Source of the DNA: Mycobacteroides sp. CBMA 271
Lineage (GTDB): Bacteria; Actinomycetota; Actinomycetes; Mycobacteriales; Mycobacteriaceae
NCBI RefSeq assembly: GCF_009729205.1
Contig: NZ_VTHB01000008.1
Coordinates: forward strand, 186,001-250,000
DNA: 64,000 bases
Reading direction: 5' to 3'
The notes under the pieces were generated by a model. That model made no database searches and was not told where the DNA came from. It saw nothing but the letters and a program-made list of their open reading frames with translations. Both the position numbers and the translations under genes were made by a program. Below are positions 7,988-15,503 of this stretch, piece by piece; the stretch's first letter is position 1; the number at the start of each line of letters is the position of its first letter.

Positions 7988-8529
7988 CCCAGTGCGTCGT
8001 CCATGTAATGACTCCACCGCGAGCGCCCGCGCCGCCCCGCACTCAACCGTCGAATCAACAGTCCGGCGAACCGTTCCGCGGCGAGTTCATCGGCCGGCCA
8101 GCGTTCATCCTCATGAGCGAAACCGTCACTGCAGCAGCTCCGTTGCAGCATTCGCGCGATCAGCTCCGGGCCGACGGTTTGAACGTGATCGGCGGCGTAT
8201 TCGGTGATCGGTATCCCGCGATGCCCCAGCACCATGTGCCCCAATTCGTGGGCGATGGTGCGGTCGCGGCCGACGACGCCGTGCCCGATCTGTACAAGGT
8301 CCCGGTCAGGGAAGGACAGCCATTGTCCGAACACCCCGGGCGAGAGCGACACGTCTTCGATCGTCATCGCTCGGCCATTGGCCGCGGCCCATGCCTGTGC
8401 CGCCTCGGACACCGAGCAACCGCCTACCGACGCCGCCAGGACCGTGTCGACAGCGGACACGATCGAGTTTTCGAGACCGGATGCACGACGCAGAGTTCGA
8501 CGTCCCTCACCGCCAGTCGCCTTCCACAT
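7984..8529 (-). CDS. IrrE/ImmA-type zinc metallopeptidase-like protein
   Basis: The protein of about 181 residues has the zinc-peptidase signature HELGHMVLGH near residue 93, preceded by a beta-strand segment (LVQIGHGVVGRDRTIA). A downstream glutamate in DELAAERFA fits the third ligand. This is the plan of ImmA/IrrE peptidases, which cleave partner XRE repressors or act with them. The first gene of a three-gene operon, it is coupled to the membrane protein by GTGA. ATG 8529 is used; GTG 8535 and TTG 8538 are alternatives. A role in cleaving the nearby EspR-like protein is inference. Confidence 0.8.
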   Translation of the reverse strand: MWKATGGEGRRTLRRASGLENSIVSAVDTVLAASVGGCSVSEAAQAWAAANGRAMTIEDVSLSPGVFGQWLSFPDRDLVQIGHGVVGRDRTIAHELGHMVLGHRGIPITEYAADHVQTVGPELIARMLQRSCCSDGFAHEDERWPADELAAERFAGLLIRRLSAGRRGRSRWSHYMDDALG

Positions 8530-8594
8530 AGCCACCAATTTAGCGAATAGTGGGGGCCATCACAGCAGAAGGTTCTCCGGAGGCTGCCGCGCCT

Positions 8595-9120
8595 CTACCT
8601 CGATGTGTGGAGAAACTGCAAGAGATGCACATTTACGGATTCGGCGGCGTCCAGCGAGACCGCGTGACCAGCACCGGAGATGACAACCTCGGGGACGCCC
8701 TCGGCGGCTGCCCACCGGGGCATCGCCTTCGCGATGTTTCCCGTGCGATCGTCGGCTCCCCGCATCAGCAATAGCGGCAACAGGGTGCGGTAGTCGGGGT
8801 CGGGCGTCACGAACTCGGTCGTCGCTCGCCATACCTCGAGAAATTCGGCCTTCGACATCGCCGAAAAGGCGCGCACCAAGTCAGCACGTGCCGCGCCCGT
8901 GACCGCCGACGCATCTGCCATCACGCGCGGCAGAGCTCGTGCCGGTATGAGCCGCAGCAGCGGAGCAGCCAGCCGCAGCGGCACCCGCTCGAGAAGATTC
9001 AAGGGACCGGTGTTCCAGGTGGAATCCATAACGCCCAGGCCGCGGTATCCAACAGGCGCTCGCCTGACTAGGCGCTGGGCGATGTTCCCACCGAGCGAAT
9101 GTCCGACGACGACAGCGCGA
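8595..9120 (-). pseudogene. Alpha/beta hydrolase lacking its N-terminal half
   Basis: From about 9120 leftwards the frame encodes the second half of an alpha/beta hydrolase: strand plus nucleophile elbow VVVGHSLGG, a cap region, the acid in RGADDRT and the histidine in GAGHAVSLD, ending at TAG 8597-8595. The first beta-strands and oxyanion-hole loop are absent. Upstream codons in this frame are an out-of-frame reading of the neighbouring repeat protein. The fold cannot be complete, so this is a truncated remnant left at a recombination junction near 9116-9125. Confidence 0.75.
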
Positions 9121-9824
9121 TCTCGATATCGTCGTCGGTCCAGGGCTGCTTGTGGTTGACCGCCCTGGGCCAGGTGGCCTGTTGGCGTCGTAGCCGCTCG
9201 GCCTCGGCCGCATCCCGGCATCGCAGGCACAAGCATCCGTAGCGGCTCACCGCGGTGTAGGTACCGTGTAGATGTTCGGCGATTTTGCCCTGCAGGCGAC
9301 CTAGCCAACGCGCGCGGGCGACGCTCACCGAGTTGATCGAACGCCCCAATTCGGCGGCAATCTCAGTCGGTGTGCGGGACTCGTCGGTGAGGACGGCGAT
9401 CTCTCCTCGGACCAGAGGCGCTGCCGTATCGGCTCATGGCGCGCTTCCCGGACGGCCGGCAGCCCAAGGCCTTTTGGCTCTGCAGATATCGGAGGCGTTT
9501 GATCGCCGGGAAAGAACGTCCCAGCCGGCGGGCTGCTTCGCTACGAGGAATGGACCGATCCAAGGCGATTGCGATCTCCTCAGGCGTCCACGCCCCGTAG
9601 CAGCCAATATCGGCCTGGACTACTCGCGACTGCTCGACAGCACCGCTGCGTTTCTGGGCCAGAAGCTGCTCAACATCGCGTCCCTGATACCGATTCCGGG
9701 CCTTCTTCACCTGTACTCGGGTGCGCCCCAGCCTCTCGCCGGCCTTGGCGCACGACAGCGACCGATCCAACGCCACCACCAACTCGTCGGCGGTCCACCG
9801 CCGTTGAGCTACACCACCTGCCAC
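9116..9824 (-). pseudogene. Phage-like protein with repeated W-T-x-E-E helix-turn-helix units, frameshifted and truncated
   Basis: Translating three frames in turn gives one coherent protein. Repeat 1 is RRWTADELVVALDRS...LGRTRVQVKKAR. Repeat 2 is GAWTPEEIAIALDRS...LGRSFPAIKRLR. Repeat 3 is LWSEE...EIAA­ELGRSINSVSVARAR, and repeat 4 is QPWTDDDIEIAL, cut short by the hydrolase junction. Between repeats 3 and 4 lies HGTYTAVSRYGCLCLRCR, a motif common in actinophage proteins. The frame changes near 9480-9485 and near 9400-9408, where one G seems missing from a GAG run. GTG 9824 is a likely start. Each unit resembles a Myb/SANT-like DNA-binding helix bundle. Confidence 0.7.
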
Positions 9825-9834
9825 AAACGACAGG

Positions 9835-10833
9835 CTACTTCTGCGTCTCCGTGCAGATGGTGAATCGGCGTATTGGGTGTTGGTATCCGCCGTCCGAACA
9901 GCCGTCAATATTTGTAGTGTTCAAAATTACCTTCGTTGGCTTGAACTTGTTCGAGCTATTCGGGTCGCCACACTCGACTTTTGAGACCTCAGAATCACCA
10001 ATGTTTACGCAGAGCGACTCGTCCCATTTCAAATCCAAACAGGCAGTCCATTGCCCACCAGACTTGGTGTTGCGGTAAAATTTACGGTCAGCGTCTTGGA
10101 CGCATTCTGCCGGGACGTTCACTCTTTGGATGACTCTGTATACGGCTTCCCGAGATCCGCAGTCCACAGTCAGCAGCGTTGCATCGACCAGTCGGCCTTT
10201 CAGCGTCGCACAGGACCCCACGACAGCTTCGCTTGCTCCGTTGCCGGTGAGCGTTGCCGGCGTCGGGTATTGTCCAGGTATCTGATCGAAGTCCCGGCTG
10301 GTTTCATCCGCTTGGCGATTATTCAGCGGGTCACAGCCTACAGTCTGCACCGTATCAACCGCGGCTTGAGAAATGTCTAGATCGCGTAGGTCAGCAGGCG
10401 CAAATACGTCGATTCTGCAAGTCTCGGTAAAGGCGATCGTCCGAGGAATCCCTGGTATGCGCATCACCGTCGCACCCGATACGGAGCTTTCAACTACGGG
10501 CTCACTCTGGCCTGAGTACTCTTTGCGAGTCTCCGCAATGTCATCATGCAGATTTCCCGGTCTTGTGATGTAGACCGATAATGCCATTTGGTCACTGGGT
10601 CTATGCCAACCGCATCCGAGCCTCATATCACCATTATCGGAAGGAAGTACAGTATGTTGCGCTTTCCTGAGGAACTCGATTTTGCTGCCAATCTTTTCGG
10701 AGATTACAGTGCATCGCTGGTCCGCTGTCGCTGCATCCGAGTTGGATGCAACTTGCCCTTGCCTGTTGCAAGCACCTACGATTGACATCGCGAGTGAGAT
10801 AATGAGCACTGTTCCGAGTGGGTTTCGATTCAT
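9835..10833 (-). CDS. Secreted lipoprotein, DUF3558-like plus septum-formation-like domains
   Basis: The 332-residue protein begins with a lipoprotein signal peptide (lipobox IVGAC, Cys 22). Residues about 35-170 have cysteine spacing and a GCGWH...YITRPGN segment reminiscent of DUF3558 lipoproteins. The C-terminal part (CATLKGRLVDATLLTVDCGS...CLDLKWDESLCVNI) resembles the LppU/septum-formation family with paired cysteines. The start overlaps the preceding small gene (ATGA), making it the third gene of the operon with the toxin-like protein. A role as cell-surface partner or envelope-side immunity factor is inference. Confidence 0.72.
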   Translation of the reverse strand: MNRNPLGTVLIISLAMSIVGACNRQGQVASNSDAATADQRCTVISEKIGSKIEFLRKAQHTVLPSDNGDMRLGCGWHRPSDQMALSVYITRPGNLHDDIAETRKEYSGQSEPVVESSVSGATVMRIPGIPRTIAFTETCRIDVFAPADLRDLDISQAAVDTVQTVGCDPLNNRQADETSRDFDQIPGQYPTPATLTGNGASEAVVGSCATLKGRLVDATLLTVDCGSREAVYRVIQRVNVPAECVQDADRKFYRNTKSGGQWTACLDLKWDESLCVNIGDSEVSKVECGDPNSSNKFKPTKVILNTTNIDGCSDGGYQHPIRRFTICTETQK

Positions 10834-11156
10834 TTTAGAAGCACCCCTTCTCGCGTAAGTATCATACGATTCCGATCTCTATTCATCGTGGCGATCGATT
10901 CGTCGATATGAACAGCGAGGATCTTCAGCCCAGCATGGAAACTATCATCTTCTGGCCAGACCCGCTTGACAGTTCCTCCATGATGCTCGATTAGCAGCCT
11001 TGCCCCCGGAGGATCCACAATAAACTCCAGCGTCCGTTCGCTACCGCCAACTCGCACAATCCAATGATCCGCAGAAACTTCCTCTAACGCGCATTCTGTT
11101 CCTTCGGCTACCATTTCAGCCAGTTCTACGAGCGCATTTCTATCTTCAGTATTCAT
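10830..11156 (-). CDS. Small acidic protein, candidate immunity protein
   Basis: The 108-residue product is acidic, has no signal peptide or membrane helix, and belongs to no family I recognise. It starts 12 bases after the stop of the secreted Pro/Gln-rich protein and overlaps the lipoprotein start (ATGA). A small acidic cytosolic protein directly downstream of a secreted protein with a nuclease-like C-terminus is the usual place for an immunity protein, so that role is proposed. Only context supports it. Its own segments (DHWIVRVGGSERTLEFIVDP) look like a small alpha/beta fold. Confidence 0.7.
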   Translation of the reverse strand: MNTEDRNALVELAEMVAEGTECALEEVSADHWIVRVGGSERTLEFIVDPPGARLLIEHHGGTVKRVWPEDDSFHAGLKILAVHIDESIATMNRDRNRMILTREGVLLK

Positions 11157-11168
11157 TGCAACGCGCCA

Positions 11169-12410
11169 TTACTTGATTGGAGGCGAGCTCGACGGGAAGG
11201 CGGTGATTATCTTTCCATCCGAATTCGAGACTACTACGCGAGCCCAAAAGGAGTGACCAGGAATCACTTTTCCATCGGCCGTGATGAGATCGACTTGACG
11301 ATAGTACATCCATGTATTATTTCCTGGCTGATAAACCGCACCTTGCGGATATGCAAGTACAGCGGCGATAGCATAATCCGCAAGATAACGCCAGTTACCG
11401 GGATTCCCACCCTCGAAGCTCTTATTCTGCCAGTCTTGGTCGTGATGCCTGGCGTAGAGGTGGTTCAAGCCATAGCCCGACGTCCCGCAATACAGCGTGC
11501 TGACCCCCGAGTTCAGCGTCGAAGACATTCCACTACGCAGGAAGGTGGCTACAACCTTGGTCTCTTTGCTCCCATCGACCGGGCATGCGCCCCATGTCTT
11601 AGGCGTGTAGTTATTGAACGGCACTGGCGCCGGCGGGGTCGGCGGTGCCGGCGACTGCGGGGCAGGGCGCCGAGGCAGCATCGGCTTGCCACAGATGCCA
11701 CACTGCGGCGCGGGAGCAAACTTCCGTTCAGGCTTTTTGAAGATATCCCCTGCGCCACCAATAGATTCCCCGATGAATGACAGGAACTCCTCAAGCAGAC
11801 CCAAATCCTCGGCCTGCAACTCGCACTGTTGTTGAATCTGACGGTCTTGCTGGTCGACTTGAGACGGTTCACGTTCCTGCGTCGGCGCCTGGCTTGGCTG
11901 CTGCGAAGGCTGGTTCGGGTTGCCTTGTTGCGGCTGTTGCCCCTGCTGCGGCGACTGTTGTTGCGGTGCTTGGTAATCGGGGTTCGGCTTCCCAGGTCCT
12001 TGTGTGTAGCCGGGATTGGTTTGGTAGTCGGGCATCTGCGTGCCGTGGGCAGGTTGGTCCCAGCCCTGCTGCAGCTGTTGCCCACCTTGCTGACCCGGAA
12101 CCTGTTGTGCCCCAGGTGATCCCGTGTTGTAGACCGACACCCCGCCGTCCTGGTTCAGCGGCGGCTGGTTGTTGCCGCCCTGGTAGTCGGGCATGGAACT
12201 GGGCATTTGAGGCGGCTGAAATTGCGAACCCCCGCCGTCGGTCATGCCCCCGGTGGGTCCAGGAGCGCCCGTTGGGTCCGCTGCCACAGTGGCCACCGCC
12301 GAGAATCCGCTACCGGGAACGGTGTTGTCATCGACAACCTTCGCTCCACCGATAGCCAGGGCGATAATCGCCACCAGCGCCGACACGCGCCGCAAACCTG
12401 TATGCATCAT
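11169..12410 (-). CDS. Secreted Pro/Gln-rich protein with C-terminal toxin-like domain
   Basis: The protein (about 413 residues) has a Sec signal peptide (LRRVSALVAIIALAIGGA), then a long Pro/Gln/Gly linker to about residue 180. A helical QQQCELQAEDLGLLEEF patch, a CGICGKPM cysteine pair and a second proline-rich stretch follow. The last 140 residues form a compact domain with GYGLNHLYARHHDQDW, VIPGHSFWARVVV and DGKIITAFPS. The His-rich helix and terminal strand-TAFP pattern resemble BECR-fold RNase toxins; this is my reading by eye. ATG 12410 is used because AAGGA lies seven bases upstream; 12425 and 12431 are alternatives. Confidence 0.78.
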   Translation of the reverse strand: MMHTGLRRVSALVAIIALAIGGAKVVDDNTVPGSGFSAVATVAADPTGAPGPTGGMTDGGGSQFQPPQMPSSMPDYQGGNNQPPLNQDGGVSVYNTGSPGAQQVPGQQGGQQLQQGWDQPAHGTQMPDYQTNPGYTQGPGKPNPDYQAPQQQSPQQGQQPQQGNPNQPSQQPSQAPTQEREPSQVDQQDRQIQQQCELQAEDLGLLEEFLSFIGESIGGAGDIFKKPERKFAPAPQCGICGKPMLPRRPAPQSPAPPTPPAPVPFNNYTPKTWGACPVDGSKETKVVATFLRSGMSSTLNSGVSTLYCGTSGYGLNHLYARHHDQDWQNKSFEGGNPGNWRYLADYAIAAVLAYPQGAVYQPGNNTWMYYRQVDLITADGKVIPGHSFWARVVVSNSDGKIITAFPSSSPPIK

Positions 12411-12483
12411 CCAACGATCCTTCATGACCATGAATACAGCCGCCCCTTTCAGCTGACGCCGAGCACGCCCCTGCGCAGATCAT

Positions 12484-12532
12484 TACATACACATAGTTGC
12501 CATGTCGATCAAATCCCAGCTAATGAGTTAGC
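12484..12532 (-). promoter_or_regulatory. Promoter and dyad upstream of the toxin-like operon
   Basis: On the minus strand TTGATC (12512-12507), a 17-base spacer and TATGTA (12489-12484) form a SigA-like promoter about 70 bases before the chosen start. Just upstream of the -35 box, GCTAA-TGAG-TTAGC (12519-12532) is a perfect five-base dyad suited to a regulator. The rest of the roughly 310-base gap between 12410 and 12723 shows nothing else. Confidence 0.55.
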
Positions 12533-12722
12533 TATGCGATATCCTGCCTTACATCACCCCTGGTAGATGCAACCTGCAGGGCCGCGGTCGACTCCGCGAT
12601 CTTGGAGCAACATAGATCATTCGGCGCCAGGCTTTGGTGGGCATACGGGAACGAGTTCGCCAGGTCTCCCTATCCTGACCGGACCACCCGTCGATGTCGG
12701 GCCGGCAGCGTAGAACTGGCCA

Positions 12723-13142
12723 ATGGACGCGCGCAAGGCCATTCGTGAGGCTATCGAGGGCATACCGAACCTGTTCGGCCTCACGCGCAGGGTGAGCATC
12801 GGCGCTGCGGGCAAGACCGAGACCGTCGTCTATACGCAGACGCAGGTCGCCGATATCGTCGCCTCGATACTTCCCGACGCTCTCACGACCAAGGGGTACC
12901 TGATGCTCGAGCTGCCAGCCATTGAGACGGACGAGGCCGGCCGCCGCTACGTCGAAGTGCCGATCACCGCGCGACCATGGGCTTCGGGTGAAGTCCGTAT
13001 CTCACTGCGCGGGGACGAGGTGGCTGTGGCCAACCTCCCTTCTGTACTACCCATGCAGGACGCTCCGGCCCTGGCCTCGGCACTCATGGCCGCACACACC
13101 ACATGGCGGCAAGACACGCCCAAGCGTGGATCGCATATCTGA
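12723..13142 (+). CDS. Hypothetical protein
   Basis: The 139-residue open frame has coding-like composition, with an amphipathic start (MDARKAIREAIEGIPNLFGL), a central mixed alpha/beta region and no signal peptide, membrane helix or recognised motif. ATG 12723 has only a weak ribosome site. It is followed by an HNH-type gene in the same direction, and both look like phage or island cargo next to tRNA-Thr. No function is proposed. Confidence 0.6.
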   Translation: MDARKAIREAIEGIPNLFGLTRRVSIGAAGKTETVVYTQTQVADIVASILPDALTTKGYLMLELPAIETDEAGRRYVEVPITARPWASGEVRISLRGDEVAVANLPSVLPMQDAPALASALMAAHTTWRQDTPKRGSHI

Positions 13143-13242
13143 CCTGCGGCTATGGCGAAATGGCGTTCAACATTTCGGTGGACAAGTATGCCCATTTACG
13201 GATTTAAGGCCCTGACCAGCCCATTTAGTGACAGGACAGTGC

Positions 13243-13626
13243 GTGGCGTACCTCAGTCCGAAGACCAAATGCATCATCTCTGGCTGCGGCCTCAGTCGAG
13301 ACACCAACGGCGTCTGTAGAGCGCACCTTCAGAAGCTGGTCGAGTCATCCTGGGACATCGAAAGTATTGGTTTCTGGATGCAAGACGGTGAGATTGGGTA
13401 CAGGTCGGTGCACAGCCGACTACGGGCCATCAAGGGGACCGCCCGAGGGCAGGAGTGCGCCGAGTGCGACAAACAGGCCGTCGATTACAGCTATGACCAC
13501 GGTGATCCAGACGAGCTGATAGGCATGACCGAAAAGGCGTCCATCGCCAGATACAGCCTGGATCCGGCTCACTACCAGGCGCTGTGCCGATCGTGTCACC
13601 GAAAGCGGGATCTCGCCGCCGCCTGA
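13243..13626 (+). CDS. HNH-endonuclease-like zinc protein, phage-like
   Basis: The 127-residue product has an N-terminal cysteine-rich segment (CIISGCGLSRDTNGVCRAH). A C-terminal HNH-like unit follows: CAECDKQAVDYSYDHGDPDEL, YSLDPAHYQALCRSCHRKRD, with the two CxxC pairs and the D-H motif of HNH nucleases. The longer frame opens at GTG 13228, but AGGA at 13233-13236 lies six bases before GTG 13243, which is therefore preferred. Such proteins are common in actinophages and islands. Lack of a clear second catalytic His leaves nuclease activity uncertain. Confidence 0.72.
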   Translation: MAYLSPKTKCIISGCGLSRDTNGVCRAHLQKLVESSWDIESIGFWMQDGEIGYRSVHSRLRAIKGTARGQECAECDKQAVDYSYDHGDPDELIGMTEKASIARYSLDPAHYQALCRSCHRKRDLAAA

Positions 13627-13724
13627 ATATCCACTGCATGAAAACCCTGGCCTAGCTGGTGTTTTGTCGTCTCAGGGGTGATGTTCATTCCGCCCCATCC
13701 CATCCCTTAGCCCGAGGGGGAATC

Positions 13725-13943
13725 ATGAAGCGCACCATTGCCCGCGCGTTGCGTCGGTTATTCCTCCGCGACCGTTGGACTCCGTTCGACAGAAATGGCG
13801 AGCTGCGCCCTGAGCTGTTCACCCGCGAGGGTTCGCAACGGGTTGGTGCGCTTACGGACGAAGAGCGGCGGGACGCGGTGCGCAAGAGGTTCACGGCCGC
13901 AGGCAGAGACGCAGGCGCGTCGTGCGAATTAGTGATGATTTAG
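13725..13943 (+). CDS. Small basic phage-like hypothetical protein
   Basis: ATG 13725 follows a strong GAGGGGGAA ribosome site by four bases and opens a 72-residue frame. The start is arginine-rich (MKRTIARALRRLFLRDRW), followed by FDRNGELRPELFTREGSQRVGALTDEERRDAVRKRF. Short basic proteins of this kind are frequent in mycobacteriophages, but I do not recognise the family. It ends 65 bases from the tRNA-Thr 3' end. Confidence 0.6.
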   Translation: MKRTIARALRRLFLRDRWTPFDRNGELRPELFTREGSQRVGALTDEERRDAVRKRFTAAGRDAGASCELVMI

Positions 13944-13981
13944 TGATGACTTGAGGCATTTCTGCCCTCGAATACAAAGAA

Positions 13982-14002
13982 CCCCAGGCCTATGACCTGG
14001 GG
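13982..14002 (-). terminator. Terminator of the tRNA-Thr gene
   Basis: CCCCAGG (13982-13988) and CCTGGGG (13996-14002) form a seven-base stem just past the tRNA 3' CCA. On the minus strand it is followed by TTCTTTGT, a T-rich run consistent with intrinsic termination. Confidence 0.7.
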
Positions 14003-14008
14003 CTTTGG

Positions 14009-14081
14009 AGCTGCCCGGGGGAATCGAACCCCCGACCTATTCATTACGAGTGAATTGCTCTACCGACTGAGCTAGGGCAGC
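14009..14081 (-). tRNA. tRNA-Thr (anticodon CGU)
   Basis: The minus strand folds into a complete 73-base tRNA. Acceptor strands are GCTGCCC and GGGCAGC, the D-arm contains AGCTCAGTCGGTAGAGC, and the T-arm contains GGGGGTTCGATTCCCC. Bases 34-36 are CGT (14048-14046), giving threonine. A CCA is encoded at 14008-14006. The 3' end points to the phage-like genes on its left, so it could be an integration target, but no integrase or duplicated 3' end is visible here. Confidence 0.95.
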
Positions 14082-14144
14082 ACGCTGGGCGAACCCAGCG
14101 CCGGTGAGTCTACGGCACCCCCGTCGGGTGGCCCAAGTTTGATG

Positions 14145-14166
14145 CTCTTCGCGCAAGCGCTCATCG
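14145..14166 (-). repeat. Dispersed 23-base motif, degenerate copy A
   Basis: CTCTTCGCGCAAGCGCTCAT here differs from the consensus CTCTTCGCGCAAGCGGCTCATCG by loss of one G. It lies between tRNA-Thr and the holB stop. Other copies are at 54917, 58672 and 58706. Confidence 0.6.
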
Positions 14167-14172
14167 CCGTCG

Positions 14173-15411
14173 TTACTCGGACGGACGCAGCGCCTGCCCC
14201 GCGGTCGCGACCAGCGCATCGATCGCGAACTTGGGCTTCACATTGGCCGCCAGCGCTTCCCGGCACTCCAACACGGCCTCGATGCATCGCAGCAGCTGTT
14301 CGGCGGGCACTCGCTCCACCATCGGCACGAGCCGGTCCGCCATATCGGGATGATGCAGCGCCACGGTCCTGGACGGTCTTCCCGCAAGCGGATCATCCCG
14401 GCCCGCCTCGACGGCCCCGAACGACAACACCAAGGCATCGCGGAAGTAGGTCGCCAGGTCGATCAACGTGCGATCCAGGGCGTCCCGCGACGCCCGTGTT
14501 TGACGCGATTTCTGTTTGCGCTCAAGGTCTTTCAGGACGCCCGCGGACCCACGCAGCGCGGTCGCCGCCCCCTTACCGGTCCCCCCTGCGCCGAGGGCGG
14601 TCTTGAGCTCCTCCTCTTCGGCCTCGTTCCGCGCAGCCGTCAGCTCCTTGGCCTCGGTGTCAGCGCTGACCACCAGCTCCTCGGCCGCTGCATACGCGCG
14701 CGTCGGGGTGGCCGCCTCCCGCGCCAGCCCCAGCGCCCGCAGCCGGCGTGCTCGGGCCTGCTCATCGGTGGCCAGCCGCCGGGCCCGGCCCACGTGACCA
14801 CCGCTCACCGACGCCGCCCACTGGGCCTGCTCGACGTCGATCCCATCGCGGTCCACCAACACCTGTGCGATGGCTGCCACCGACGGAGTGACGAGCGCCA
14901 CATGCCGACAGCGCGAGCGCAACGTGATCGAGATGTCCTCCGGGTCCACCGACGGCGCGCACAGCAGAAAGACCGTCCGCGGCGGCGGCTCCTCGACGAC
15001 CTTCAGCAGCACGTTTCCGGCGCCCTCGGTCAGGCGGTCCGCGTCCTCGATGAGCACCACCAACCACCGTCCGGTACTCGGCCGACGCCATGCGGTCTGC
15101 ACGATGCCGCGCATCTCGTCGACGCCGATCGACAATCCCTCGGGCACGACTCTGCGCACGTCAGCATGGGTCCCCGCCATCGTCGTGGTGCAGGCGCGGC
15201 ATTCCCCACAGCCGACCACACCATCGGACTCACACTGCAACGCCGCGGCAAAACACAAAGCCGCCACCGACCTGCCCGATCCGGGCGGCCCGGTAAACAA
15301 CCACGCGTGGGTCATGCGGCCCGCAGCATCGCCACGCGCAGCCATCGCTGCGGACGAGAGCGTGGACACCACCGCTCCCTGATCCACCAGGCGCTCGAAA
15401 ACCCCGCTCAT
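14173..15411 (-). CDS. holB: DNA polymerase III subunit delta prime
   Basis: This AAA+ clamp-loader subunit has about 412 residues. Near the N-terminus it has a P-loop GPPGSGRS, a zinc-binding CGECRAC segment and the sensor VVEEPPPRTVFLLCAPS, followed by LRSRCRHVAL. The C-terminal half is the helical collar. It loads the sliding clamp with the gamma/tau subunit. The frame opens at TTG 15420, but ATG 15411 directly follows a GGGGG ribosome site. The order matches Rv3644c, with the cyclase gene divergent on the right and tRNA-Thr downstream. Confidence 0.93.
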   Translation of the reverse strand: MSGVFERLVDQGAVVSTLSSAAMAARGDAAGRMTHAWLFTGPPGSGRSVAALCFAAALQCESDGVVGCGECRACTTTMAGTHADVRRVVPEGLSIGVDEMRGIVQTAWRRPSTGRWLVVLIEDADRLTEGAGNVLLKVVEEPPPRTVFLLCAPSVDPEDISITLRSRCRHVALVTPSVAAIAQVLVDRDGIDVEQAQWAASVSGGHVGRARRLATDEQARARRLRALGLAREAATPTRAYAAAEELVVSADTEAKELTAARNEAEEEELKTALGAGGTGKGAATALRGSAGVLKDLERKQKSRQTRASRDALDRTLIDLATYFRDALVLSFGAVEAGRDDPLAGRPSRTVALHHPDMADRLVPMVERVPAEQLLRCIEAVLECREALAANVKPKFAIDALVATAGQALRPSE

Positions 15412-15503
15412 TGCCCCCAACCCTAGCCGCCAGGACAGACGCCCCGGGCAGGCAGACGGGCCTGTGAAGCCCCTCCGTCACCGCCGACAGCTACGGTTAA
15501 CGG

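Noticed and set aside
8630..13204. 12-base direct repeat CATTTACGGATT at 8630 and 13193, possible island ends
   Set aside because: Many 12-base matches are expected by chance in a 64-kb window, and no other att-like feature surrounds either copy.
13943..14081. Integrase or duplicated tRNA 3' end marking an intact prophage
   Set aside because: No integrase motif or second copy of the tRNA-Thr 3' sequence was found in the window.
14350..15426. 358-codon open frame on the plus strand
   Set aside because: Antisense to holB with the low-complexity Arg/Pro/His composition of a shadow frame.
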